A stretch of DNA of 64,000 bases from contig NZ_RCDA01000001.1 of assembly GCF_003664325.1 (NCBI RefSeq), positions 1 through 64,000 on the forward strand, in the 5' to 3' direction. Positions within the stretch are counted from its first letter, which is position 1. The number at the start of each line of letters is the position of its first letter. Shown in pieces: positions 45,356 to 54,844 of this stretch. This DNA is from Alkalispirillum mobile (GTDB lineage Bacteria; Pseudomonadota; Gammaproteobacteria; Nitrococcales; Halorhodospiraceae). The position numbers and the translations under genes were made by a program. The notes beneath the pieces were generated by a model. The model made no database searches, was not told the origin of the DNA, and saw nothing but the letters and a program-made list of their open reading frames with translations.

Positions 45356-48300
45356 GTGGTTCTCTCCGACATCTCCGTCAAACGTCCGGTGCTGGCCACG
45401 GTGATCAGCATGATCATCGTCGTTCTTGGCATCGCCTCCTTGAGCCAACTGCCCGTCCGCGAGTATCCGGACATCGACCCGCCGGTCGTCTCGGTGACCA
45501 CCACGTATACCGGGGCCGCACCCCAGGTCATCGATAACGAAATCACCGAGGTGATCGAGTCTGCGGTCAGTGGCGTGGACGGGATCCGCAACATCACCTC
45601 CGAAAGCCGCGACGGACGCGGCGAGACCACCATCGAGTTCCGCACCACCCGGGACGTGGACAACGCCGCTAACGATGTCCGTGATGCCATCAACCGGGTG
45701 CTGGATGATCTGCCCGATGGCGCCGATCAACCGGTGGTGGCGAAGGCAGACGCCGACGCCCGACCGATGATGTGGATCACCCTCAGCTCCGACACCTGGA
45801 GTCCGGAGGAGGTAAGCGACTACGCCGACCGCTTCCTGGTGGACCGACTCTCCGTGCTGGACGGTGTCTCCGACATCTTCATCGGCGGTGAGCGCCGCTA
45901 CGCCATGCGCGTCTGGCTGGACCGACGTGCCATGGCCGCCCGGGACATCACCGTGGCCGATGTCGAGGAGGCCTTGCGCGCCAACAATGTGGAACTGCCC
46001 GCGGGCCGGGTGGAGTCCACCATGCGGGATCTCACCGTCCGTACCGACACCCGTCTGGCCGAGCCGGAGGAGTTCGAGAGGCTGGTGATCCAGCGCACCG
46101 ACGATTACCTGGTGCGACTCGGAGAGGTGGCCGAGGTGGAGCGCGGGGTGGAGGACGATGACACCAACCTGCGTATGAATGACCAGACTGCCATCGGGCT
46201 GGGCATCCTGCGGCAGTCTCAGGCCAACACCATCGCCGTCTCCGACCGCGTGCAGGAGGAGATGGAACGCATTCAGGCGAGCCTGCCTGATGGCATGGAG
46301 ATGGTCATCGGCTACGACCAGTCGGTGTTCGTCCGCGACTCCATCCGCGAGGTAGTGAGGACGCTGCTGATCGCAGTGGGTCTGGTGATCCTGACCATTT
46401 TCATCTTCCTGCGTAGCCTGCGCGCCACGCTGATCCCGTCGGTCACCATACCGGTAGCGGTCATCGGCGCCTTTACCGTGATGGCGCCGCTGGGCTTTTC
46501 AATCAACGTGCTGACGCTGCTCGCCCTCATTCTCGCCATCGGGCTGGTGGTGGATGATGCCATCGTCATGCTGGAGAACATCCAGCGGCGAATCGACGAT
46601 GGTGAGCCACCCCTGCTCGCTGCTTATCGCGGCGCCCGCCAGGTGGCGTTTGCCATTATCGCCACCACCGTCACCTTGATTGCGGTGTTCGTGCCCATCT
46701 CATTCATGGAGGGCAACGTCGGCAGGCTGTTTACCGAGTTCGGCTTCGTGCTGGCGGCGGCGGTGGCGTTTTCGTCTCTGGTGGCCCTGACGCTGGCGCC
46801 AATGCTCTGCTCCAAGTGGCTGAAGAGCAGCAGTGACCAGCCCGGGCGGCTCAAGCAGGCCACTGACCGGGCATTTGACGGGCTGACCAATGGCTATCGT
46901 TGGGTGTTGCAGCGCTCCTTGAACATGCCGGTAGTGGTGCTGGGGGTGGCAGGGCTGTTCGCCGGCACCGCTATCACCCTGTTCCAGGCGCTGCCGCAGG
47001 AACTGACCCCCACCGAGGACCGAGGGGTGTTCATGGTGCCGGCCATGGCGCCGGAGGGCGCTACCTCCCGCGCTCTGGACGAGAGCCTGAAGGAGATTGA
47101 GGACCTGTTGGCCCCCCTGCGGGATGAGACCGGCGAGGCCTTCCGCATCCTCTCCATTGGCGGTTTCCGCGGGGTCGGTAACCGAGGTTTCGTGATTGTC
47201 GGTCTGTCACCCTGGGCGGAGCGGGATCGGCGGCAGCAGGACATCGTCGCCGAGATGATGCCGCAGATCATGAGTGTGCCCGGGGTCCAGGCCTTTGCCG
47301 TCAATCCGCCCGGGTTGGGGCAGAGTGGTTTTGATCAGCCGGTCCAGTTCGTGATCGGCGGCAACGAGTATGGTGACGTGGCCGAGTGGGGGGAGCGGGT
47401 GCTGGAACGGGCCCGGGAGGAGAACCCGCGCCTGCTCAACCCGGACATGGACTACGAAGAGACCCGACCGCAGATTCAGGTGAGTGTGAATCGTGAGCGC
47501 GCGGCCGATCTGGACATCCCGATCGATGTCATCGGCAGTACCCTGCAGACCATGATGGCCTCCCGCGACGTGACCACCTATCTCGACCGGGGCCGCGAGT
47601 ACGACGTCATGCTGCAGGCCCGCGACGAGGCCCGCGCAAGCCCTGATGATCTCAGCAACATCTTCATCCGTTCCGGGGTCAACAGCGATCTGATCCCCCT
47701 CTCCAGTCTGATCACCCTGCGAGAGGAGGGGGCGCCGCCCACCCTGAACCGGGTGGACCGGCTGCCGGCAGTGACCATCACCGCCTCGCTGGCCGATGGC
47801 TACGACCTGGGCAGCGCCCTGGAATACCTGAACCAGGTGGCCGCGGAGGAGTTGCCGCCCGAGTCCCGGATCAGTTACCTGGGCCTTTCCGATGAGTTCA
47901 TGGAGACCTCCGGGGCCCTGATGCTGACCTTCGCGCTGGCGCTGCTCATCGTCTTCCTGGTGCTGTCGGCGCAGTTCGAGAGCTTTATCCACCCGCTGAT
48001 CATCCTGGTGGCCGTGCCACTGGCGGTGACCGGCGCACTCGCGGCATTGTTCGTCAGCGGGCTGACACTCAATATCTACAGCCAGATCGGCATGATCCTG
48101 CTGATCGGGCTGATGGCGAAGAACGGTATCCTGATCGTCGAGTTCGCCAATCAGATGCGCGACAAAGGGCTGTCGGTTCGGGAGGCGATACTGGAGGGGG
48201 CAACGCTGCGCTTCCGGCCGGTCTTGATGACTGCTATCTCGACCATCTTCGGTGCGCTGCCCCTGGTCATGGCCTTTGGTGCCGGCGCGGAGAGCCGCAT

Positions 48301-48466
48301 GGCCATTGGCACCGTGATCATCGGCGGGATGAGCTTCGCCTCAGTGCTCACCCTGGTGGTCATCCCGGTGCTTTACGACCTGCTGGCCCGCTTTACCACG
48401 CCGGTCAACGCCGTGGCCGAGGAGTTGAAGGCGCTGGGCGCGGAGGAGCCGGCGACCAACCGCTGA
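45356..48466 (+). CDS. RND-family multidrug efflux pump (AcrB/MexF-like)
   Basis: A 1036-residue inner-membrane transporter with the full RND plan: 12 membrane helices, two large periplasmic loops (about 35-335 and 560-865), and the helix 4 proton-relay DD pair in LVVDDAIVMLENIQRR. The opening SVKRPVLATVISMIIVVLG and GLMAKNGILIVEFANQMR are typical of the hydrophobe/amphiphile (HAE-1) group. Start is GTG at 45356. With the upstream adaptor it should form a tripartite pump using a TolC encoded elsewhere. Drug substrates are not inferable. Confidence 0.95.
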   Translation: MVLSDISVKRPVLATVISMIIVVLGIASLSQLPVREYPDIDPPVVSVTTTYTGAAPQVIDNEITEVIESAVSGVDGIRNITSESRDGRGETTIEFRTTRDVDNAANDVRDAINRVLDDLPDGADQPVVAKADADARPMMWITLSSDTWSPEEVSDYADRFLVDRLSVLDGVSDIFIGGERRYAMRVWLDRRAMAARDITVADVEEALRANNVELPAGRVESTMRDLTVRTDTRLAEPEEFERLVIQRTDDYLVRLGEVAEVERGVEDDDTNLRMNDQTAIGLGILRQSQANTIAVSDRVQEEMERIQASLPDGMEMVIGYDQSVFVRDSIREVVRTLLIAVGLVILTIFIFLRSLRATLIPSVTIPVAVIGAFTVMAPLGFSINVLTLLALILAIGLVVDDAIVMLENIQRRIDDGEPPLLAAYRGARQVAFAIIATTVTLIAVFVPISFMEGNVGRLFTEFGFVLAAAVAFSSLVALTLAPMLCSKWLKSSSDQPGRLKQATDRAFDGLTNGYRWVLQRSLNMPVVVLGVAGLFAGTAITLFQALPQELTPTEDRGVFMVPAMAPEGATSRALDESLKEIEDLLAPLRDETGEAFRILSIGGFRGVGNRGFVIVGLSPWAERDRRQQDIVAEMMPQIMSVPGVQAFAVNPPGLGQSGFDQPVQFVIGGNEYGDVAEWGERVLERAREENPRLLNPDMDYEETRPQIQVSVNRERAADLDIPIDVIGSTLQTMMASRDVTTYLDRGREYDVMLQARDEARASPDDLSNIFIRSGVNSDLIPLSSLITLREEGAPPTLNRVDRLPAVTITASLADGYDLGSALEYLNQVAAEELPPESRISYLGLSDEFMETSGALMLTFALALLIVFLVLSAQFESFIHPLIILVAVPLAVTGALAALFVSGLTLNIYSQIGMILLIGLMAKNGILIVEFANQMRDKGLSVREAILEGATLRFRPVLMTAISTIFGALPLVMAFGAGAESRMAIGTVIIGGMSFASVLTLVVIPVLYDLLARFTTPVNAVAEELKALGAEEPATNR

Positions 48467-48514
48467 ATCGGCGGTCAAACAGGGTATCGGACGTTTTACA
48501 GGGAGGAGACAGGT

Positions 48515-50257
48515 ATGGCCAGGGTCGGCAAACGCCTTGTTACGCCTTCGCGGCTGGCGCTCATCGGCGCGCTGGTGGTCGCCGTGGCGCTGGTCCTGCT
48601 GCGGCACGCGCCGCCCGCGCTGGGCGACTGCAGCGGGGAGTTCACTGGCCTTTACGCGATCGCCGGTCATGGAGATGACGGGGCAGTAGCGGAGGGGGAG
48701 CAGGTCCGGATTCGTGGCACGGTCACGGGGGTATTCACCGGCGAGGACCAACTGGATGGCTTTTTTATCCAGGGGGATGGGCCGGGCGATGGGCTGCCCA
48801 GCGGCTTGTTCGTCTATGCGCCGGGCCTGACCCCGGAGCAGGCGAGTGCAGTACGACCGGGCCGCGAACTGGCCATCACCGCCCGGACCGGGCGCTGGCA
48901 GGGGCAGCCGCAAGTTCAGCGCGTGCAGGCCATCGCCGACTGCGGGGCGGATGAGGGGCTGGAGCCATTGCCCGTCAGCTTCCCGTTGGAGCCCGAGGAG
49001 GAGGCCCGTTGGGCAGGGCTCTGGGTCCGGGTGAATCAGTCGATGACCGTGAGCGGCACCCATGAACTGCAGCGCTACGGCAGCCTCCACCTCTCTGCCG
49101 ACGGTCGTGCCTTCCGCCCCACCAACTTCATCGCTGCCGACGAGCAGCCTGCCGGCCGGCTAAAGGTGATCCTTGACGATGGCAGCCACGCAACCTGGCC
49201 CTCGCCTACCCCCTGGCTGGACGGGGAGACCGGGACTCGCCGGGTGGGGACTCGGGTGGAGGGGCTGGAAGGGGTGTTGGCCACGACCTTCGGCGCCCTG
49301 CGGCTGCACCCCACGCAAAGTCCCCGGTTCTTTGACGATAATCCCAGACCGGACGCCCCGGAGCGCAGCGGGGCGGAACTCGTCCGGGTAGCGGGTTTCA
49401 ATGTGGAGAACTACTTCCTCAACCTGGGTGAGCGTGGGGCGGCCAACAGCGGCGAGCTGGAGCGCCAACGGGAGCGGCTGCTGCCTGCGCTGATCGGTCT
49501 GGATGCCGATATCGTCGGGCTGGTGGAGATGGAGAACGACCGGGCCGCCCTGGCGGATCTGGTCACCCGCCTCAACGACCGACTGGGTGAAGAGCGGTAC
49601 CGGGCAGCCGCTGCCACGCCGGACACTGGCAGCGATGCCATCAAGGTCTCTCTGATCTACCGTGCGGACCGGGTGGAGAAGTTGGGCGCCCCGCGCCGGG
49701 ACCTGGACCCGCAGCACCACCGCCCGCCGCTCAAGGCGGCCTTCCGGGCCAGGGAGGGTGGCCGCCCCTTTGGCGTAGCGGTGGTCCATCACAAGGCCAA
49801 GGTGGGCTGCCCGGAGAGCGGCGACGTGGACCGGGGACAGGGGTGCTGGAACCTGCGGCGCACCGCCCAGTCGGAGGCGTTGGTCCAGGGGCTCGCCGAT
49901 TGGCGCAAGCAGCGTGGAGACGACCTGCCGGTATTGATCGTGGGCGATGTGAATGCATACGGCGGCGAGGCCCCGGTCCGTGCCTTCCTGGAGGGGGGTA
50001 AACGGGATCTCCTGGCAGCGCACCAGCCGCCAGAGCAGCGCTACACGTACGTTTTCCGGGGTGAATCCGGGTACCTGGATCATGCCCTGGCGCCGCCACC
50101 GCTCGCGGAGCGGGTGGACGCCGCCGGGACCTGGGCGATCAACGCTGACGAGCCAAGACTGCTGGAGTATGACGCCCGGGGCATAGCGGATCGCTTCAGC
50201 CCCGGGCCGTGGCGCAGCTCCGATCATGACCCGGTCTGGGTGGACCTGCAGCCGTGA
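48515..50257 (+). CDS. Exported endonuclease/exonuclease/phosphatase-family nuclease (ExeM/NucH-like)
   Basis: A 580-residue exported protein. An N-terminal hydrophobic segment at about 13-33 is a signal peptide or anchor. An OB-fold-like region spans 40-280. An EEP nuclease domain fills 285-575, with VAGFNVENYF, GLVEMEND (catalytic Glu), HHKAKVGCPESGD, GDVNAYG and SDHDPVWVDL. This is the layout of ExeM-type extracellular nucleases that degrade environmental DNA. GGGAGGAG precedes the ATG. It converges with the LpxR-like gene, three bases between stops. Confidence 0.85.
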   Translation: MARVGKRLVTPSRLALIGALVVAVALVLLRHAPPALGDCSGEFTGLYAIAGHGDDGAVAEGEQVRIRGTVTGVFTGEDQLDGFFIQGDGPGDGLPSGLFVYAPGLTPEQASAVRPGRELAITARTGRWQGQPQVQRVQAIADCGADEGLEPLPVSFPLEPEEEARWAGLWVRVNQSMTVSGTHELQRYGSLHLSADGRAFRPTNFIAADEQPAGRLKVILDDGSHATWPSPTPWLDGETGTRRVGTRVEGLEGVLATTFGALRLHPTQSPRFFDDNPRPDAPERSGAELVRVAGFNVENYFLNLGERGAANSGELERQRERLLPALIGLDADIVGLVEMENDRAALADLVTRLNDRLGEERYRAAAATPDTGSDAIKVSLIYRADRVEKLGAPRRDLDPQHHRPPLKAAFRAREGGRPFGVAVVHHKAKVGCPESGDVDRGQGCWNLRRTAQSEALVQGLADWRKQRGDDLPVLIVGDVNAYGGEAPVRAFLEGGKRDLLAAHQPPEQRYTYVFRGESGYLDHALAPPPLAERVDAAGTWAINADEPRLLEYDARGIADRFSPGPWRSSDHDPVWVDLQP

Positions 50258-50260
50258 GTG

Positions 50261-51256
50261 CTACCAGCGGATGCTCAGGCTGAGTGAGCCATAGTCGGCA
50301 TCCTCCGGTTGACCCTTGAACTCCCGGGTCCGGTAGGCGTGGGTATAGGCCAGCCGCAGGCGCTGGTTGGCCACCGCGGCGCCGAACATGGCCTCGCCCA
50401 CCCAGGGCTCCCGGTCCACGCTGCGGCTGCTCCGGTAGGTGTTGCCGTCCAGGAAGACATCGTAGGCCCGGCCCTGGCCATCCAGCCCCGCGAACACGTA
50501 CCAGCCCCAGCGCTCGCCAGGGACGAAGCGCATGGAGCCGGGGAAGGCCGGCTGGATCCGCGGTGGGGTGAAGTCATTGGGCATATGGTGACCCACGCGC
50601 ACGGTCATGCCGGTGCCGGCCAGGGTGAAGGGGGTGCCCAGGGCCACACCCAGGTGCGCGTTCACGTCAACGCCCCAGCCGCCGTCAGTGCGCAGTTCCC
50701 AGAGCCTCTGGTTGCGCTCTGCGCTCACCATCAGGGTGAACTCGTTACGCAGTTGGGTATCCCACCCTTCCGGCATGTCGGTGTCGATGAAACGGTGCAC
50801 CTCCTTCTGGGTGCGATCGGCCAGAGATGCCGGCCCCACCATGCCGGCAATGACAATCACCCGGGTGAGGCTGTCGCTGCGCAGCTGGCCCAGCCCGGTG
50901 CTGAAATTCAGCCAGCCGGCGTAGGGGCGGTCATCCTCCGGTGGATCGGGGTCGGTAATGTCCTTGGGGGTATACATGTTCTGGCCCAGGGAGTAGGCGT
51001 AACTCACCGGCTTGTCCGGGTCCACCAGGTTGGTGTGATCACCGAGCCACTCCACTAAACTGTGCAGGATGCCGGGGTCACCGGTACGGACCCAGGTGGC
51101 GCGTACGCCATTGGTGTACCAGCGGTCCTCACCGCCGAACAGGTCGTTCTCGTACTCGAGAATAAGCGTGTTGCGATCGGCGGCCGCGGTCCCGGGCAAC
51201 AGGAGCAAGGCGGTGGCCAGCAGGATGAGCCGGGTACTGCGCCGGAGTGCATGCAT
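50261..51256 (-). CDS. LpxR-like outer-membrane lipid A deacylase (DUF2219)
   Basis: A 331-residue exported beta-barrel protein. The signal peptide (residues 1-26, ending AAA) is followed by TLILEYENDLFGGEDRWYTNGVR, the DUF2219 opening with the Asn/Asp residues that bind the active-site calcium. Later phrases (YAYSLGQNMYTPKD, GWLNFSTGL) agree. LpxR removes the 3'-acyloxyacyl chain from lipid A in Salmonella. Catalytic His/Asp were not individually placed here, so activity is inferred. The ATG at 51256 gives the signal peptide; longer frames do not. Confidence 0.8.
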   Translation of the reverse strand: MHALRRSTRLILLATALLLLPGTAAADRNTLILEYENDLFGGEDRWYTNGVRATWVRTGDPGILHSLVEWLGDHTNLVDPDKPVSYAYSLGQNMYTPKDITDPDPPEDDRPYAGWLNFSTGLGQLRSDSLTRVIVIAGMVGPASLADRTQKEVHRFIDTDMPEGWDTQLRNEFTLMVSAERNQRLWELRTDGGWGVDVNAHLGVALGTPFTLAGTGMTVRVGHHMPNDFTPPRIQPAFPGSMRFVPGERWGWYVFAGLDGQGRAYDVFLDGNTYRSSRSVDREPWVGEAMFGAAVANQRLRLAYTHAYRTREFKGQPEDADYGSLSLSIRW

Positions 51257-51332
51257 GGTTGAGGGCAGAGTCGCTGTCAGTCGTCTATGAAACAGGGTAG
51301 GGAACGGGTGCCGCCGGGTTTGCAAGGTCCGG

Positions 51333-51338
51333 TACAAT
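51333..51338 (+). promoter_or_regulatory. Possible -10 of ectC
   Basis: TACAAT, five of six to consensus, 32 bases before the ectC start. No good -35 at 16-18 bases; it supports a separate promoter for ectC, which is inverted relative to ectAB. Confidence 0.35.
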
Positions 51339-51370
51339 GGCGCGCCAACTCGTAAATTGGAGCACAGAAC

Positions 51371-51766
51371 ATGAAGATCGTAAAAGTGCAGGACATCATC
51401 GGTTCCGAGCGTGAAGTCTCCGGGCCGGGCTGGACCAGCCGCCGTCTGCTGCTCAAGAAGGACGGCATGGGCTTCTCCTTCCACGAGACCATTATTCCCG
51501 CCGGTGCCGAACTGCACCTCTGGTACAAGTACCACCTGGAGGCGGTCTACTGCGTTGCCGGAAACGGCAGCATCGAGGATCTGGCCACCGGCGAGGTGCA
51601 CGAGATCCACGATGGTGTGCTCTATGCGCTGGACAACCACGACCGCCACATCCTGCGGGGCGGCACCGAGGACATGCGCCTGATCTGCGCCTTCAACCCG
51701 CCGGTCACCGGCCGCGAAACCCACGACGAGGACGGCGCCTACAAGCTGGTCGAGGACGACGACTGA
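51371..51766 (+). CDS. ectC: Ectoine synthase
   Basis: A 131-residue cupin, the usual EctC length. It opens [16 protein letters not shown] and carries the cupin phrases [18 protein letters not shown] and [12 protein letters not shown], with the conserved E57, Y85 and H93-type iron ligands of EctC. It cyclises N-gamma-acetyl-diaminobutyrate to ectoine, an osmolyte. GGAG precedes the ATG. Unlike the common ectABC operon, ectC is on the opposite strand from ectAB and converges on ectB. Confidence 0.95.
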   Translation: MKIVKVQDIIGSEREVSGPGWTSRRLLLKKDGMGFSFHETIIPAGAELHLWYKYHLEAVYCVAGNGSIEDLATGEVHEIHDGVLYALDNHDRHILRGGTEDMRLICAFNPPVTGRETHDEDGAYKLVEDDD

Positions 51767-51815
51767 GCGGTGCCTGCCCGTTGCGGCGTCGACTGCAGCG
51801 GGGATACCGATCCAA

Positions 51816-51860
51816 AAAAACGCCGGCATGCGGTATGGAGCACCGCATGCCGGCGTTTTT
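51816..51860. terminator. Perfect bidirectional terminator between ectC and ectB
   Basis: An 18-bp perfect stem (AAAAACGCCGGCATGCGG and complement) with a nine-base loop and a T-tract on each strand. It separates the convergent ectC and ectB transcripts. Confidence 0.95.
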
Positions 51861-51902
51861 GCAGGGTCTGCCCCGTTTTCGGGGCAGGCTGCCGGAGGCG
51901 GC

Positions 51903-53204
51903 TCAGCGGATACCGAGCTCCTTCGCCGCTGCAACCAGGGACTCCTCGATAATATCGAGCCCCTTCTTCAGGTCCTCGTCGGAGGTGACCAGCGGCGGCA
52001 GCAGCTTCAGCACCTCGTCACGGGGGCCGGAGGTCTCGATGATCAGCTGACGCTCGAAGGCGTGTTCACTGATCTTCTCGGCCAGTTCATGGTGCTCGAA
52101 GGCGATGCCGCGGAACATGCCACGACCGCGCAGGGACCCGGGGGTCTCCGGATGCTTGTCGAGGATCTTCTGCAGACCGTCGCGGACCAGTTCGCCCTTG
52201 CGCAGGGTGTCTTTCTCGAACTTGTCGTCGCTCCAGTAGAGCTCCAGCGCCTTCTTGGCGGTGATCATGGCCGGGTTGAACCCGCGGAAGGTACCGTTGT
52301 GCTCGCCCGGCTCCCAGATATCGTGCTCCGGCTTGACCAGGGTGATGGCCAGCGGCATGCCGAAGCCGCTGATGGACTTGGAGACGGTGATGACATCGGG
52401 CTTGATGCCGGCCTCTTCGAAGCTGAAGTAGGGCCCGGTACGGCCATTACCGGCCTGGATGTCATCAACGATCAGCAGCATGTCGTACTTGCGGCACAGC
52501 GCTTCCACCTGGCGCATCCACTCCAGGCAGGCACTGTTCAGGCCGCCCTCGCCCTGGATGGGCTCAAGGATGATGGCCGCCGGGTGGTCTACCCCGGAAC
52601 CGCCGTCCTTCAACATGCGGTCCAGGTAGTCGACGCAGTTGCGCTCGGGGCCGCCGCAGTTCTCGCAGGGGCCGAAGTAGCCGCAGTAGGGCATGGTCTG
52701 CCCGTGGGTGAGCGGGATGCCGGCGCCCTTGCGCTTGAACTCGTTGCCGGTGACGGCCAGCGAGCCCAGGGTCATGCCGTGGAAGGCGTTGGTGAAGGAG
52801 ATGACGTCCTCACGGCCGGTGACCTTGCGGGCGATCTTCAGCGCGGTCTCCACGGCGTTGGTGCCGGTGGGCCCGGGGAACTGCACCCGGTATTCCATGC
52901 CGCGGGGCTCCAGGATCAGCCGGTGGTAGGTGTCCAGGAACTCCGCCCGGGCCTTGGTGGCCATGTCGAGGGTGTGCACCACGCCGTCATTCTGCAGGTA
53001 TTCGATCAGCGCCTTCTGCAGCTCCGGGTGGTTGTGGCCGTAGTTCATGACACTGGCGCCGGCGAAGAAGTCGAGATACGCCTTGCCGTCGCCGTCGTAC
53101 AGGTAGCTGCCCTTCGCCTTCTCGAAGACGGTCGGGAAACTACGGACATAGGAACGCACGATGGACTCGTGGTCCTCAATTGTCTGCATGTAGTCGATGG
53201 TCAT
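51903..53204 (-). CDS. ectB: Diaminobutyrate-2-oxoglutarate transaminase (ectoine pathway)
   Basis: A 433-residue class III aminotransferase. Landmarks are FFAGASVMNYGHNHPELQKAL, the PLP lysine in VSKSISGFGMPLAI, the DDIQAGNGRTGPYFSFE stretch and GRGMFRGI. It forms L-2,4-diaminobutyrate from aspartate semialdehyde for ectoine. Length and motifs match EctB. GAGGAA precedes the ATG at 53204. It follows ectA by 54 bases in the same direction. Confidence 0.95.
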   Translation of the reverse strand: MTIDYMQTIEDHESIVRSYVRSFPTVFEKAKGSYLYDGDGKAYLDFFAGASVMNYGHNHPELQKALIEYLQNDGVVHTLDMATKARAEFLDTYHRLILEPRGMEYRVQFPGPTGTNAVETALKIARKVTGREDVISFTNAFHGMTLGSLAVTGNEFKRKGAGIPLTHGQTMPYCGYFGPCENCGGPERNCVDYLDRMLKDGGSGVDHPAAIILEPIQGEGGLNSACLEWMRQVEALCRKYDMLLIVDDIQAGNGRTGPYFSFEEAGIKPDVITVSKSISGFGMPLAITLVKPEHDIWEPGEHNGTFRGFNPAMITAKKALELYWSDDKFEKDTLRKGELVRDGLQKILDKHPETPGSLRGRGMFRGIAFEHHELAEKISEHAFERQLIIETSGPRDEVLKLLPPLVTSDEDLKKGLDIIEESLVAAAKELGIR

Positions 53205-53258
53205 GGTGATTCCTCTATCGGGCTGACTTGATCGGTTTACGCCGTTGGCGCACCTGCT

Positions 53259-53804
53259 TCAGGCGATGCAGTCGCCGTAGCGCTGTTGCACGGTCTCGGG
53301 GTCGAGCGGGCCGATGCGGAACAGCATCTCCGGCTCGTGGCCCTCATCGGGCAGGAAGTGCGCCTCGCTGAAGTGCTCACTCTCGAGGTTGTCCACCCCC
53401 AGCTCGCGGGCGATGGCGGCGAACAGCGCGCGCGAGGCCGCGTTGGAAGGGGATATGGTGGTTTCCAGCAGTCGCGCGCCGCGCGCGCCCGGAGCCGCCA
53501 GGAAGGCGCGCAGCAGGCGCTTGCCCAGCCCCTTGCCGCGGGCCGCCTCGTCCACGCCCACCTGCCAGAGGAAGATGGAGTCGGGCCGCTGAGGCGGGCG
53601 ATAGCCGATGACGAAGCCCACCACCCGGCCATCCATTTCCGCGACCACGCTGGTCTCAGCGAAGTCGGTGGCCATCAGCAGGTAGAGGTAGCTGGAGTTC
53701 AGGTCCAGAACCCCGGAGTCGCGCACCACGCGCCACATGGGGCCACCGTCATCGATCGTGGGGGTGCGGATTACAATGCCGTCCGCCGCGTTCTGTTCAG
53801 ACAC
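53259..53804 (-). CDS. ectA: Diaminobutyrate acetyltransferase
   Basis: A 181-residue GNAT acetyltransferase. It has the acetyl-CoA loop in VDEAARGKGLGKRLL and the EctA-specific opening RTPTIDDGGPMWRVVRDSG with DLNSSYLYLLMATDF. It acetylates L-2,4-diaminobutyrate in ectoine synthesis. The start is GTG at 53804, preceded by GAGGAG, fitting the usual EctA N-terminus. It is first in an ectAB operon. Confidence 0.95.
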   Translation of the reverse strand: MSEQNAADGIVIRTPTIDDGGPMWRVVRDSGVLDLNSSYLYLLMATDFAETSVVAEMDGRVVGFVIGYRPPQRPDSIFLWQVGVDEAARGKGLGKRLLRAFLAAPGARGARLLETTISPSNAASRALFAAIARELGVDNLESEHFSEAHFLPDEGHEPEMLFRIGPLDPETVQQRYGDCIA

Positions 53805-54008
53805 GGGTATCTCCTCGCTGGCTAGTCTACTGAGGGACAGAGAGCGGGTGCGTGAATGCGCCGGCATACCGATGGGCGGTGACCGGGCAGGCCCGGGCCG
53901 GGCATTCGGGGGAGGGGACAGGTGTTTCGAATTGGGATACTGGCTGTGGCCAGTTTTTCTACTGATAGGGCTCGCAAACCGAGTCCTCGTTGCTTCTTTA
54001 AGCCCGTC

Positions 54009-54037
54009 ATTCAAACATTCCGCTATAAGCAGGTCAA
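54009..54037 (-). promoter_or_regulatory. Predicted promoter of ectAB
   Basis: On the minus strand, TTGACC (54037-54032) and TTGAAT (54014-54009) with a 17-base spacer. It predicts an untranslated leader of nearly 200 bases. The 312-base gap 53805-54116 otherwise shows no open frame; the tsaB promoter lies at its other end. Confidence 0.4.
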
Positions 54038-54056
54038 GTTGGTGGGCCCTGAAGCA

Positions 54057-54084
54057 TGAACACCGACGGGGCCGGCGGTATACT
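54057..54084 (+). promoter_or_regulatory. Predicted promoter of tsaB
   Basis: TGAACA and TATACT with a 16-base spacer, 39 bases before the start codon region. TATACT is five of six to the -10 consensus. Confidence 0.4.
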
Positions 54085-54122
54085 GTGGAGCCATTTTTCA
54101 AGATTAGTCCCGGGAGATGACG

Positions 54123-54812
54123 GTGCAACGTATCCTGGCATTGGACACTGCCACCGAGGCCTGCTCGGTTGCCCTTGCGGTTGGCGACTCGGTGCTGTCT
54201 GACAGCGTGATCAGCCCGCGCGGTCATACCGCCCGGATCCTGCCCATGGTGCGCGAGGTGCTGGCCGAAGCGGGCTTGACGCTGGGCGATTTGGATGGCC
54301 TGGCGTGGGGCTGCGGTCCGGGGTCCTTCACCGGTCTGCGGATCGGCACCTCGGTGGTGCAGGGCCTGGCGCTGGCCCGGGATCTGCCCGTGGTGGCCGT
54401 CTCCAACCTGGAGATGCTGGCCGAGGGCGCCTGGCGCGAGCAGGGCGCGGAGAGCGTGCTGGCCGCCCTGGATGCGCGAATGGGCGAGGTTTACTGGAGC
54501 GCGTTTCGCCGCTCCGGGACGGGGTTGATGGCGCCGGTGGCAGAGGAGCGGGTCTGCGCCCCGGACCAGGTCCCGGCAATGCCGGCTGATACTGCCTGGT
54601 GGGCGGTTGGCAAGGGGTGGCAGGCTTATCCGGAGGTGTTGCGGGCCGGGCAGCCGGGTACCCTGGCCGGGCTGCTGCCTGAGGCGGTGCCGCTGGCCCG
54701 GGATGCCCTGCCGCGCGCCCGCCTTGTGCTGGCCGAGGGCGGGGGGCTGGCCCCGGAACAGGCGCAGCCGGTCTACCTGCGAAACCGGGTGGCGGAAAAA
54801 CCCGGGCGCTGA
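54123..54812 (+). CDS. tsaB: tRNA threonylcarbamoyladenosine biosynthesis protein TsaB
   Basis: A 229-residue protein of the ASKHA fold. It opens with RILALDTATEACSVAL and carries the PRGHTARILPMVREVL and GPGSFTGLRIG phrases of TsaB (YeaZ). With TsaD and TsaE it transfers threonylcarbamoyl to A37 of tRNAs. I preferred GTG at 54123, which has GGGAG six bases upstream; an ATG at 54117 is in frame but too close to that site. No tsaD or tsaE lies nearby. Confidence 0.9.
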   Translation: MQRILALDTATEACSVALAVGDSVLSDSVISPRGHTARILPMVREVLAEAGLTLGDLDGLAWGCGPGSFTGLRIGTSVVQGLALARDLPVVAVSNLEMLAEGAWREQGAESVLAALDARMGEVYWSAFRRSGTGLMAPVAEERVCAPDQVPAMPADTAWWAVGKGWQAYPEVLRAGQPGTLAGLLPEAVPLARDALPRARLVLAEGGGLAPEQAQPVYLRNRVAEKPGR

Positions 54813-54837
54813 GGCCGGCCTGGGGCCGACCTCAGCG
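54807..54837. terminator. Hairpin between tsaB and znuA
   Basis: CGCTGAGG pairs with CCTCAGCG around a GC-rich inner region, between two convergent stops. No T-tract, so only a possible terminator. Confidence 0.4.
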
Positions 54838-54844
54838 GACACAC

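Noticed and set aside
51828-53231. 467-codon plus-strand frame opposite ectB
   Set aside because: Shadow of ectB, which has the PLP lysine and full length.
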